From NCBI GenBank assembly GCA_019637155.1, contig JAHBWE010000004.1:1-64000 (forward strand): a stretch of DNA of 64,000 nucleotides. Direction: 5' to 3'. This document shows, piece by piece, positions 54,888-62,674 of the stretch; within the stretch, counting starts at the first letter, position 1; each line of letters begins with the position of its first letter. Made by a program: the position numbers and the translations under genes. This DNA is from Labilithrix sp. (GTDB lineage Bacteria > Myxococcota_A > Polyangia > Polyangiales > Polyangiaceae). Under the pieces are notes generated by a model. It did no database searches. It saw only the letters and a program-made list of their open reading frames with translations, and was not told the DNA's origin.

Positions 54888-55370
54888 TCATCGGACGTGC
54901 GTGTTCACGGGAGAATGGCTGGGGCTCATGAACAGCGGCATCGGAGTCCCTGCCACCGAGAACGCTACCAGCCGACCGTTCAGCGCCCCGCCGGCGATGG
55001 CTCCCGCAGAGAATGCGATGCTCATCCCGAGCGCAGCGAGGACGCACGAGGGCGCTCGCCGCATCTCGAACCTCACCGACCCCAGGTGGAAGAGCGCGAC
55101 GATGCAACCCACGTCATCGATGACGGCGAGGGCGTGGAGGAGCACGCGCAGCGCGTGTGGTACCCGTCTCGCGAGCGGTGCGAGGGCAGGCAGCTCGATG
55201 AGGTGGTGATGCGTGCCCGTCCACCACGAGGCCGCCACCATCACCGCGACCGACGCGACGAGGAGCCGCGCCGCGGACGGTGCGGAGAGATTACGCTCGA
55301 CATCGTGGCGAGAGCCCAACGAAGACCTCCCATGCAACGCGCGTTGCACAAGAAGACTGGCGGCCCGACC
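54888..55370 (-). pseudogene. remnant of a NhaA-type Na+/H+ antiporter
   Basis: On the minus strand the region reads VPHALRVLLHALAVIDDVGCIVALF, quoted here as its two parts ALAVIDDVG and CIVALF. These match the NhaA helix that carries the two essential aspartates. A further hydrophobic segment (GMSIAFSAGAIAGGALNG) follows. A full NhaA is about 400 residues; less than half is recognisable and no proper start is seen. The 54882-55498 spacer holds nothing else I can identify. Confidence 0.55.
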
Positions 55371-55498
55371 AACCTTGCTGACCTGCCGTGGACGATCGAT
55401 CCACGACACCCACGCATTCCGATAGACGATGCTCCTCGGACGTTCAAGCGCGATCCGGCTCGGCTGGAGCATCCGGCGGCCGCCGGCGGTCGCGGCGT

Positions 55499-56386
55499 TC
55501 AGCGGTCGCGGGAGGCGATCGCGCCCTCGATCGCGCGCACCAGCTCCACGGCGGCGGCGCGGGGGCGCGGGCGCATGAAGGCGAGGTAGTCGACGCGGGG
55601 GAGCTCCTCGAGCGGGCGCGCGACGAGCGTGCGCGGGAGGACGCAGGTCGCGTTGACGACGCCGGCGCCGACGCCGACCTCGACGAGGCGGAGCACGACG
55701 TCCCAACCGCGCGCGACCGCGGCGACGTGCACGCTCACGCGGCGCGCGGCGAACGCGGCGTCGAGGGCGGCGCGCTGCGGTCCGCCCTCCGGCGGCGCGA
55801 CGAGGCTCGCGCCTTCCAGGTCGGCGAGGCGGACGCGCCGCTTCCGCGCGAGCGGATCCGCGCGGCGCATGACGAGCACCTGCGCCGCGTGCGCGAGGCG
55901 CACCCACTCGAGGCCGTCCGGCGGTGCGTCGAGGACGCCGACGCCGACGTGCGCGACGCCGCGGCGCACGAGGTCGAGCGCCTGGCGCGCGTCGGCGGTG
56001 ACGACCTCGACGCGGGGGCGCGCCGCGGAGCGGGCGAACGCGCGGATCCCGTTCGCGACGAGGTGCACGAGCGCGCCCGGCCCGGCCGCGAGGACGACGG
56101 GGCGATCGTCGTTGTCGCCGCGCAGCCGCGCGACGAGCTCGTCGGAGCGCGCCTCGAGCTCGCGCGCGAACGCCGCAATCTCCGCGCCCTCGGCGGTGAG
56201 CGCGAGCCCGCGGCCGGAGCGCTGGTAGAGCGGCACCGGCCGGTCGCAGCGCGCGGCGAGCTCGTCGGCGAGCGCCTTGAGCTGCGCGTGCACGGCGGGC
56301 TGCGAGAGGCCGAGGCGTCGCGCGGTGCGCGAGAGGTTCGGGTCGTCGGCGAAGGCCGCGAACGTGCGGAGGCGGTCGGCGAGCAC
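55499..56386 (-). CDS. LysR-family transcriptional regulator
   Basis: 295 residues from a GTG at 56386. The N-terminal winged HTH is LRTFAAFADDPNLSRTARRLGLSQPAVHAQLKAL (recognised by LSRTARRLGLSQPAV), then LYQRSGRGLALTAEG. The C-terminal region has the two-lobe LysR substrate-binding pattern. It controls unknown targets. It is transcribed away from the HAD gene at 56471 with an AT-richer 84-base gap, a natural place for its operator. Confidence 0.85.
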   Translation of the reverse strand: MLADRLRTFAAFADDPNLSRTARRLGLSQPAVHAQLKALADELAARCDRPVPLYQRSGRGLALTAEGAEIAAFARELEARSDELVARLRGDNDDRPVVLAAGPGALVHLVANGIRAFARSAARPRVEVVTADARQALDLVRRGVAHVGVGVLDAPPDGLEWVRLAHAAQVLVMRRADPLARKRRVRLADLEGASLVAPPEGGPQRAALDAAFAARRVSVHVAAVARGWDVVLRLVEVGVGAGVVNATCVLPRTLVARPLEELPRVDYLAFMRPRPRAAAVELVRAIEGAIASRDR

Positions 56387-56470
56387 CGGTTCGAGCTATC
56401 AGAAAAACGGATAGGTTGAAACGAATGACGAATTCCCGTTGATGATCGCGATGCGCATGGTCCTCGCACC

Positions 56471-56986
56471 ATGAACCGCAAGAACCTCACCTCCGCGGCG
56501 CCGGTCCTCGGCGTCGACATCGGCCGCGTCATCATCGAAGGCGACGGCCCCGACACCAACTTCGTCGGCGGCAGCGAAGCCGACGCCATGCGCGCGCCCG
56601 CGGTCCCGGGCGCGATCGAGGCGCTGACGCGGCTCTGCCGTCGCTTCGAGGGTCGCGTCTGGCTCGTCTCGAAGTGCGGGTCGAAGGTCCAGCAGCGCAC
56701 GCGGCAGTGGCTCGACCGCACGCGCTTCTTCCAGACGACGGGCATTCCGTACGGCCACGTGCGCTTCTGCCGCGACCGCAAGGACAAGGCGCCGATCTGC
56801 GCCGAGCTCGGGATCGGCCTCTTCGTCGACGACCGCCTCGACGTCCTCCAGGCGATGAGCGGCGTCGTCCCGCACCGCTTCCAGTTCCTCGCGTCGGAGG
56901 CGCCGGAGGGCATCGTCCCGGTGAGGTCGTGGGTCGAGGCGGAGGCCGCGATCCTGGAGGACGCGCTCCTCGCCATTGCAGGGTGA
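56471..56986 (+). CDS. HAD-superfamily-like protein
   Basis: 171 residues. VLGVDIGRVI near the N-terminus is the DxG variant of the HAD nucleophile motif, VSKCG is the Ser/Thr motif, and FVDDRLDVL near residue 120 supplies the acidic motif. The second Asp expected two residues after the nucleophile is a Gly here, so phosphatase activity is uncertain. No signal peptide. Single gene between the LysR gene and vapB. Confidence 0.65.
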   Translation: MNRKNLTSAAPVLGVDIGRVIIEGDGPDTNFVGGSEADAMRAPAVPGAIEALTRLCRRFEGRVWLVSKCGSKVQQRTRQWLDRTRFFQTTGIPYGHVRFCRDRKDKAPICAELGIGLFVDDRLDVLQAMSGVVPHRFQFLASEAPEGIVPVRSWVEAEAAILEDALLAIAG

Positions 56987-57003
56987 TCTCGTGTGTGTAC
57001 AAT
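56976..57003 (+). promoter_or_regulatory. predicted leaderless promoter of the vapBC operon
   Basis: TTGCAG (56976-56981) and TACAAT (56998-57003) are separated by 16 bases. The -10 hexamer ends 6 nt before the vapB ATG at 57010, so the transcript would begin at or next to the start codon. Confidence 0.6.
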
Positions 57004-57009
57004 AGGCGT

Positions 57010-57264
57010 ATGCCGCGCATTCAGGTCTATCTGCCCGACGAGCTTCATCGTGAGCTCAAGCGCACCGGGCTCTCGCCGTCCGAGCTCCTCCAGGAGGCCG
57101 TGCGCTCCGAGCTACGCCGGCGGCAGCAGATCGCTCGGCTAGACGAGTACCTCGGCGAGCTGGAGCAGGAGGTCGGCAAGCCGGCCCGTGCAGACAAGGC
57201 GCGCGCGGACGCGATGGTCCGCCGGATGACCCGTCCCCGCCGCACGGCGCGGCGCGCGAGCTGA
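57010..57264 (+). CDS. ribbon-helix-helix antitoxin (VapB-like)
   Basis: 84 residues. MPRIQVYLPDELHRELKRTG followed by SPSELLQEAVRSEL has the strand-helix-helix pattern of a MetJ/CopG-type DNA-binding antitoxin. The basic, likely unstructured C-terminus (about 50-84) would wrap the toxin. It ends 8 bases before a PIN-domain gene. It probably represses its own promoter and neutralises the toxin. Confidence 0.8.
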   Translation: MPRIQVYLPDELHRELKRTGLSPSELLQEAVRSELRRRQQIARLDEYLGELEQEVGKPARADKARADAMVRRMTRPRRTARRAS

Positions 57265-57272
57265 CGCGCGAC

Positions 57273-57659
57273 ATGCCGATCCTCGTCCTCGACGCGGGTG
57301 GCCTAAGCCGCCTCGCGGAGCGCTCACTGCGGGCGAGCTCGCTCCTCACCGCTCTGCGTCGCGAGGAGCTTTGGCCTCCGCTCGTCCCTTCTTCGGTGCT
57401 CGTCGAGTGCCTCACCGGCCACCCCGGCCGCGACGCCAACGTGAACCGTCTCATCCGCACGTGCAACGTCGAGGAGCGCATCCCGGAGACGATCGTCCGG
57501 CGCGCGGCGGCCTTGCGCTTCGCTGCGCGCCGCGGCTCGGCGGTCGACGCGTTCGTCGTCGCGTCGGCGGAGCCGGACGGTGTCGTCCTGACCTCCGACG
57601 TCGGCGACCTTCGCGCACTCGCGGCCCACTCCCAAGGCGTGATCGTCGAGCGAGCTTGA
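57273..57659 (+). CDS. PIN-domain toxin (VapC-like)
   Basis: 128 residues. The PIN acidic residues appear as Asp7 in LVLDAGGLS, Glu in SVLVECLTG, Asp in SAVDAFVVASA and Asp in LTSDVGDL, the four-acid metal site of a VapC ribonuclease. It follows the RHH antitoxin, completing a type II toxin-antitoxin operon. The RNA target is unknown. Confidence 0.82.
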   Translation: MPILVLDAGGLSRLAERSLRASSLLTALRREELWPPLVPSSVLVECLTGHPGRDANVNRLIRTCNVEERIPETIVRRAAALRFAARRGSAVDAFVVASAEPDGVVLTSDVGDLRALAAHSQGVIVERA

Positions 57660-57673
57660 TCTGGGCCGTACGC

Positions 57674-58222
57674 TCAGTCTTCCGCGAGGAAGTCCGGCGG
57701 CACGTGCTCGGTGAGCCAGACGCCGTTCTCGCTCAGGTAGAACGTGTGCCCCGCGTCGTGCATCGCGCGGGCGTGGACGCGGAGGAGCACGATCGTGCCG
57801 GCGCGGCGGCGCGCGACCGTCTCGGCCGTCGCTTCGTCGACGGAGAGGTGGACGTGCGTCCGCGCGCGACGAAGGAGGCCCTCGCTTCGTATCGCCGCGA
57901 GGAAGCGGGTCACCGTTCCATGGAAGAGCACGTCGGGCGGCGCGCGCGCGGGGAGGTCGAGGTCGACCGCGATCGAGTGGCCCTGGTTCGCGCGGATGCG
58001 CGCGCCGTCCGGCGAGAGCGCGAACCGCTGCTTGTCGCTCGCGCGCACGAGCTCCTCGAGCGCGTCGGCGTCGAGCACGTACCCGCGCGCGGCGAGCCCC
58101 GCGACCACGCCGTCGACGGGCGCCCACCCGTGCGCGTCGAGCACGATCCCGAGCGCCGCGGGCTCGTGGCGCAGCGCGAGCGCGAGCAGCTTGGAGATGT
58201 GCACCCCTCTGTCGCGCGCCAC
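57674..58222 (-). CDS. kptA: RNA 2'-phosphotransferase (Tpt1/KptA)
   Basis: 182 residues from the GTG at 58222. Family signatures are ISKLLALALRHEP, RFALS, IRANQGHSI, VLFHGT, RTHVHLS and FYLSENGVWLTEHVP, with the conserved Arg, His and second Arg of the NAD+ site. It moves an internal RNA 2'-phosphate to NAD+. Bacterial copies are thought to act in RNA repair or on NAD-related substrates. TATCAT ends exactly 6 nt before the GTG, with no Shine-Dalgarno sequence. It converges on vapC with a 14-base gap. Confidence 0.9.
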   Translation of the reverse strand: MARDRGVHISKLLALALRHEPAALGIVLDAHGWAPVDGVVAGLAARGYVLDADALEELVRASDKQRFALSPDGARIRANQGHSIAVDLDLPARAPPDVLFHGTVTRFLAAIRSEGLLRRARTHVHLSVDEATAETVARRRAGTIVLLRVHARAMHDAGHTFYLSENGVWLTEHVPPDFLAED

Positions 58223-58228
58223 CGCACG

Positions 58229-58234
58229 ATGATA
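58229..58234 (-). promoter_or_regulatory. leaderless -10 hexamer of kptA
   Basis: TATCAT on the minus strand ends 6 nt before the GTG start, the same geometry as at vapB and several other genes here. Confidence 0.5.
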
Positions 58235-58298
58235 CTGCGCGCCGTCACGTCCGGGCCGCGCATGCGCGAGCGTGCGGGGTGGCGTAAGCTGGGGCGCG

Positions 58299-59072
58299 AT
58301 GCGGACGGCGACGGTCGGGGAGATCACGCGCGCGATCGACGAGGCGGCGGAGAAGGAGCCGGGCGGGGCGATCGCGTTCGACGGGGACGGGACGCTGTGG
58401 TCGGGCGACGTCGGGGAGGACTTCTTCGACGCCGCGCTGAAGCACGGACCGCGCGAAGTGACGCGCGCCGCGCTCGTGCGCGAGGCGGCGGAGGCGGGGA
58501 TCGAGGCGAAGGGGAGCGCGCGCGACGTCGCGCATGCGCTCCACGCCGCGTACCTCGGCGGCTCGTTCTCCGAGGAGCGCATCTGCGAGATCGTCGCGTG
58601 GATCGCGGCGGGGTGGACGCGCGCGGAGCTCGATCGCTTCTGCGCCGAGGCCGTCGTCGCCTGGGACCTCTCCGCGCGGCTGCACGGGGAGGCGATGCGC
58701 GTCGTCGAGCACGCGCGGAAGGTGGGGATCGAGGTCTTCCTCGTGAGCGCGTCGCCGCGCGGGATCGTCGAGGCGGCGGCGAAGGTCGTCGGGATCGAGG
58801 TCGCGAACGTGACCGCGGTGGAGGAGCGCGTGAGCGCGGACGGCGTCGTCGAGTGCGGCGTCCTCCGGCCGATCCCGTACGGAGAAGGCAAGGTCACGAA
58901 CCTCCGCGCCAAGCTCGGCCCTACGCGGAAGCTCTACGCCGCGTTCGGGGACAACGCGTTCGACGTGCCGCTGCTCTGCGCGGCGCAGCACGCGGTCGCG
59001 GTCCGCCCCAAGATGCGCTTGCTCGAGCGGCGCTCCGAAGTTCCTGGGCTTGTTGTCCTCGAGCAGGTCTGA
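58299..59072 (+). CDS. HAD-IB (SerB-like) phosphatase
   Basis: 257 residues from the ATG at 58299. IAFDGDGTLWSGD is the DxDGT nucleophile motif, FLVSASPRG motif II, GEGKV supplies the Lys and FGDNAFDVPLL motif IV. The cap helices between motifs I and II place it in HAD subclass IB with phosphoserine phosphatases. The substrate is probably a small phosphomonoester. TAAGCT ends 8 nt before the ATG. Confidence 0.8.
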   Translation: MRTATVGEITRAIDEAAEKEPGGAIAFDGDGTLWSGDVGEDFFDAALKHGPREVTRAALVREAAEAGIEAKGSARDVAHALHAAYLGGSFSEERICEIVAWIAAGWTRAELDRFCAEAVVAWDLSARLHGEAMRVVEHARKVGIEVFLVSASPRGIVEAAAKVVGIEVANVTAVEERVSADGVVECGVLRPIPYGEGKVTNLRAKLGPTRKLYAAFGDNAFDVPLLCAAQHAVAVRPKMRLLERRSEVPGLVVLEQV

Positions 59073-59090
59073 CGCGTTATCATTCGCGCC

Positions 59091-59633
59091 GTGGGAGCCG
59101 AGACGGAGCGCGAGCGCGAGCTCAAGGCGTTGCGCACGCAGGTCGCGAACCAGGCGGCGTCGCTGGCGGAGACCGTCAACGACGGGTTCGACGGCTACCA
59201 GCTCGGCGCCGCCGCTTACGCGGTGGAGCTCGCGGTCCCGGAGGGCCAGTCCACCGACGGCGGCAAGAACGCGCGGCAGAACATCCGCCTCGTCCCGCGG
59301 CGGCGCGGCTACCCGCCGGTCGTCGCCGGCACGGTCGACCCCGTCACGAGCACGGCCGAGGTGCGGACGTTCGAGCACGTCGCCATCCTCCACGAGGTGC
59401 GCTTCGGCAAGGCGCTCGAGATCAACGCCGAGGAGTACGCGGACTTCCTCTACAAGCTCGACGTCGTCCTGAACCTCGCGCGTATCCGGCCGGTGCGGTT
59501 TCCGCCGCCGCCGGACCTCCTCACTGCCGCAGCGCGCCGGACGCGGAAGACGCCCGCCTGGCTCTACGCCCTCTTCGCCGCGGTCCTCGTCGGCGCCGCG
59601 GTCGTGGTCTACCTGGTCCTCCACACGATTTGA
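59091..59633 (+). CDS. tail-anchored protein of unknown function, paralogue 1
   Basis: 180 residues from a GTG. The cytoplasmic part contains YAVELAVPEGQSTDGGKNARQNIRL, cited by its ends YAVELAVPEG and ARQNIRL, and HVAILHEVRFGKALEI. One C-terminal helix (WLYALFAAVLVGAAVVVYLVL) makes it a likely tail-anchored inner-membrane protein. The next gene is a paralogue with the same motifs. TATCAT ends 7 nt before the GTG. Family not recognised. Confidence 0.65.
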   Translation: MGAETERERELKALRTQVANQAASLAETVNDGFDGYQLGAAAYAVELAVPEGQSTDGGKNARQNIRLVPRRRGYPPVVAGTVDPVTSTAEVRTFEHVAILHEVRFGKALEINAEEYADFLYKLDVVLNLARIRPVRFPPPPDLLTAAARRTRKTPAWLYALFAAVLVGAAVVVYLVLHTI

Positions 59634-59682
59634 CCGAGAAAATCGGGCGCCGCGCCGGGCCATGATAGGCTCGTGGAGCGCC

Positions 59683-60579
59683 ATGTCCGGTACTCGGAAG
59701 ATGGAGAAGTTCGAGGTCGACGCGTACGTGAAGGCGCACGACGCCGCCGCCGATCCGGACGCCGACCTCCCCGCGCGGCCGTTCGAGCCGCGCACGCCGG
59801 ACCCGCCCGCGCCGCCGCCTCCCCCGGCCGACGCCAACACCCTCGAGCACGTCCTCGCCTCCGCCGCCGCCGAGGCCCGCGCCGCGAGCGAGTCGCTCGG
59901 CAGCGCCGCGGCGCGGCTGCAAGAAGAAGCGCCCGCGCCGGCGCCGGCGCCGCTCCGGCCCGATCAGCTCCCCACCCCCGTCGCGTCGTGGGTCCCGGCC
60001 GAGGCCTCGCTCCCGGAGGCGCCCGCGGACGCGAGCGCGGAGCAGACGCCCACGACGCCGGACGCGCTCCGCACGCGGCTCGCGCGGAAGTTCGTGTCCC
60101 TCGCCGACTCCGTGACGGAGGCCTTCAAGGACTTCGTCATCGGCGCGGGCATGTGGAGCATCGAGCTTACGGTGCCGCAAGGCATGTCCACCGGCGGCGG
60201 CAAGCAGGCGCTCCAGCACATCCGCCTCAACCCGAAGCGGCAGGGCTACAACGTCTTCGTCGCCGGCACCGTGAACCAGGTCGAGAAGCGCGCCGATCTG
60301 CGCGACTTCGATCACGTCGCGATCATGCACGAGGTCCGGCACCGGAGCGCGCTCGAGATCAGCCCGCAGGAGTGGGAGCAGTTCCTGCGGAAGGCGGAGG
60401 TCGTGCTGAACGGCGCCGGCATCCAGTCGATGCGCACGCCGCCGCCGCGCGAGCTCCTCGAGCAGCGCCGGAGCGCCCAGCGCGTCTCGAAGGGCGCGAT
60501 CGTCGCGCTCGTCGTCGTCGCGCTCCTCGCCCTCATCGTGATCTGGCGCGTCGTCCTCGCCCTCCGCACCGGCGTTTGA
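59683..60579 (+). CDS. tail-anchored protein of unknown function, paralogue 2 with Pro/Ala-rich extension
   Basis: About 298 residues from the ATG at 59683, 4 nt after GGAG; an ATG at 59662 is in frame. The first 130 residues are Pro/Ala/Glu-rich. The rest parallels the gene before it: WSIELTVPQGMSTGGGK, ALQHIRLNPKR, DHVAIMHEVRHRSALEI and a C-terminal membrane helix (IVALVVVALLALIVIW). The two probably arose by tandem duplication and may form one complex at the membrane. Confidence 0.65.
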   Translation: MSGTRKMEKFEVDAYVKAHDAAADPDADLPARPFEPRTPDPPAPPPPPADANTLEHVLASAAAEARAASESLGSAAARLQEEAPAPAPAPLRPDQLPTPVASWVPAEASLPEAPADASAEQTPTTPDALRTRLARKFVSLADSVTEAFKDFVIGAGMWSIELTVPQGMSTGGGKQALQHIRLNPKRQGYNVFVAGTVNQVEKRADLRDFDHVAIMHEVRHRSALEISPQEWEQFLRKAEVVLNGAGIQSMRTPPPRELLEQRRSAQRVSKGAIVALVVVALLALIVIWRVVLALRTGV

Positions 60580-60635
60580 CCTGGGCCTTCCTGGGCCTTG
60601 AGGCGCCGTCGCGGTCCGATTAGGACTGCCGGACG

Positions 60636-61790
60636 ATGGATTTCGATCTGACCGAAGAGCAGCGGCTCGTCCGCGACACGGCGCGAGACTTTGCGGCCCG
60701 CGAGGTCGCCCCCAAGGCAGCCGAGATCGACAAGAGCGGCCGCTGGCCCGCCGAGATCGTCGCGAAGATGGCGGAGCTCGGCTTCCTCGGCGTCGCGATC
60801 CCTTCCGAGTACGGCGGCTCCGGCCTCGACGCGCTCACGTACGCGCTCGTGATGGAGGAGATCAGCGCGGCGTGCGCCTCGTGCGGCGTCATCATGAGCG
60901 TGAACAACTCGCTCTTCTGCGACCCGCTCTACAAGTTCGGGTCCGACGCGCAGAAGAAGGAGATCCTCACGCCGGTCGCGTCGGGCAAGAAGCTCGGGTG
61001 CTTCGGCCTCACCGAGCCGATGAGCGGCTCCGACGCGCAGACGATGGTGACCACCGCCGAGAAGACGAGCGACGGCTGGGTCCTCAACGGCGCGAAGAAC
61101 TGGATCACCAACGGTCCCCACGCCGACTTCATCCTCGTGTTCGCGGTCACCGATCGGCAGGACACGCCGAAGGGACCGCGCGTGAAGCACACCGCGTTCG
61201 TGATCCCGAAGGGCACGCCCGGCTACACGCAGGCGCCGCCCGATCACAAGCTCGGCATCCACGGCGCGCACTCCTGCACCGTGTTCTTCGAGAGCTGCAA
61301 GGTGCCGGACACCGCCGTCGTCGGCCCCGTCGGCGAGGGCTTCAAGGTCGCGATGGCGACGCTCGACGGCGGGCGCATCGGCATCGCCTCGCAGGCGCTC
61401 GGCATCGCGAAGGCGGCGCTCGAGACGAGCGTGCGCTACTCGAAGGAGCGCAAGAGCTTCGGCGTCACGATCTCGAACCACCAGGCGATCCAGTTCATGC
61501 TCGCCGACATGGCGACGGAGCTCGACGCCGCGCGCCTCCTCACCTGGCGCGCCGCGACGATGAAGGACGCCGGCACGCGCCACACGATGCAGAGCTCCGA
61601 GGCGAAGCTCTACGCGAGCGAGCTCGCGACGCGGGTGGCGCACAAGGCGATCCAGATCCACGGCGGCTACGGCTACTCGACCGAGTTCCCGGTCGAGCGG
61701 CACTACCGCGACGCTCGCATCACCGAGATCTACGAAGGAACGAGCGAGATCCAGCGCATCGTCATCGCGGCGAGCCTGCTCAAAGCCTGA
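60636..61790 (+). CDS. acyl-CoA dehydrogenase
   Basis: 384 residues, normal family length. FDLTEEQRLVRDTARDFA opens the N-terminal helical domain, GCFGLTEPMSGSDA and WILN-like WVLNGAKNWITNG form the FAD region, and IYEGTSEIQR at 365-374 carries the catalytic Glu367. It removes hydrogens from C2 and C3 of acyl-CoAs, passing electrons to ETF. Similar to short/branched-chain enzymes. Its stop overlaps a possible ATG of the next gene (TGATG), indicating an operon. Confidence 0.92.
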   Translation: MDFDLTEEQRLVRDTARDFAAREVAPKAAEIDKSGRWPAEIVAKMAELGFLGVAIPSEYGGSGLDALTYALVMEEISAACASCGVIMSVNNSLFCDPLYKFGSDAQKKEILTPVASGKKLGCFGLTEPMSGSDAQTMVTTAEKTSDGWVLNGAKNWITNGPHADFILVFAVTDRQDTPKGPRVKHTAFVIPKGTPGYTQAPPDHKLGIHGAHSCTVFFESCKVPDTAVVGPVGEGFKVAMATLDGGRIGIASQALGIAKAALETSVRYSKERKSFGVTISNHQAIQFMLADMATELDAARLLTWRAATMKDAGTRHTMQSSEAKLYASELATRVAHKAIQIHGGYGYSTEFPVERHYRDARITEIYEGTSEIQRIVIAASLLKA

Positions 61791-61801
61791 TGGGGGATTC
61801 C

Positions 61802-62656
61802 ATGATCCGTACTGCATTCATCTCCGCGCTCCTCCTTTCCCTCCTCGCGTGCGGAGGAGAGCCGCCGCCGAAGTCCCCGAGCGACACGAACGACTCGTCC
61901 GAGACGTCGGAGTCCGGCGGCGGCGGCCGGAGGAGCGGCGGCGGCGCCGGCGGCCCCAGCATCGCGCAGGAGCTCGGCTCGATCGATCAGCGCGGCGTCG
62001 AGAAGATGACGAACGCGCTCCTGAACGGGAAGCTCGAGTCGGAGTGCCACCGGCAGGCGCGCGGCCGCCTCGAGTACATCACCGGCGACGTGAAGATGTT
62101 CTTCCGCATCGATCAGGCGGGGAAGGTGAAGTACTCGTACTTCGAGGACTCCACGCTCGGCGATCGCGAGACCGAAAAATGCATCCTCGATCTCTTCGCG
62201 AAGGCTGACTGGCCGAAGCCGATCGGCGGCGAGGCCGAGGTCCGCAACGGCTTCGGCTGGACCCCCGGCGACGAGCGCGCCCCCGCGCCGTGGACGCCGG
62301 ACAAGGTCCTCATGCCGCTCGAGAAGGACAAGGACGTGAAGGAGAACGTCGGCAAGTGCAAGGCCGGCGTCACCGGCGACTTCAAGGTCACCGCCTACGT
62401 CGAGCCGGGCGAGGTCGAGAAGCCCGCGCCCGAGCCGCCGCCGGAGCCGAAGAAGGGCGCGAAGCCCGACCCGAAGAAGGGCCCGAAGAAGCCCGCCGCC
62501 GACGAGCCGGAGCACGGCGGTCGCTTCAAGGCGATCGGCGTGTCGTCGCCGAACAAGGACGCGGCGGAGAAGGTCGACTGCCTCGTCGACGCGCTGAAGA
62601 TGCTCTCGCTGCCGAGCCCCGGCAGCTACGCCGCGAAGGTCACCTTCACGCTCTGA
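61802..62656 (+). CDS. lipoprotein with AgmX/PglI-type C-terminal domain
   Basis: 284 residues from the ATG at 61802, preceded by GGGGGA; an ATG at 61790 is in frame. Lipobox LLLSLLACG (Cys17), then a Gly/Ser-rich linker. Residues about 65-140 read as the AgmX/PglI domain: Cys in ESECHRQA, GDVKMFFRIDQAGKVKYS, STLGDRETEKCILDLF and WPKPIGGEAEV. A Lys/Pro-rich segment and a Cys-containing end follow. AgmX domains occur in gliding-motility-associated myxobacterial proteins; a motility role here is only a possibility. Confidence 0.75.
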   Translation: MIRTAFISALLLSLLACGGEPPPKSPSDTNDSSETSESGGGGRRSGGGAGGPSIAQELGSIDQRGVEKMTNALLNGKLESECHRQARGRLEYITGDVKMFFRIDQAGKVKYSYFEDSTLGDRETEKCILDLFAKADWPKPIGGEAEVRNGFGWTPGDERAPAPWTPDKVLMPLEKDKDVKENVGKCKAGVTGDFKVTAYVEPGEVEKPAPEPPPEPKKGAKPDPKKGPKKPAADEPEHGGRFKAIGVSSPNKDAAEKVDCLVDALKMLSLPSPGSYAAKVTFTL

Positions 62657-62674
62657 TTCTGAGCGAGCACACGA

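Noticed and set aside
60580-60603. CCTGGGCCTTCCTGGGCCTT direct repeat as another copy of the GC hairpin
   Set aside because: It is a short direct repeat that lacks the inverted arms of copies B and C.
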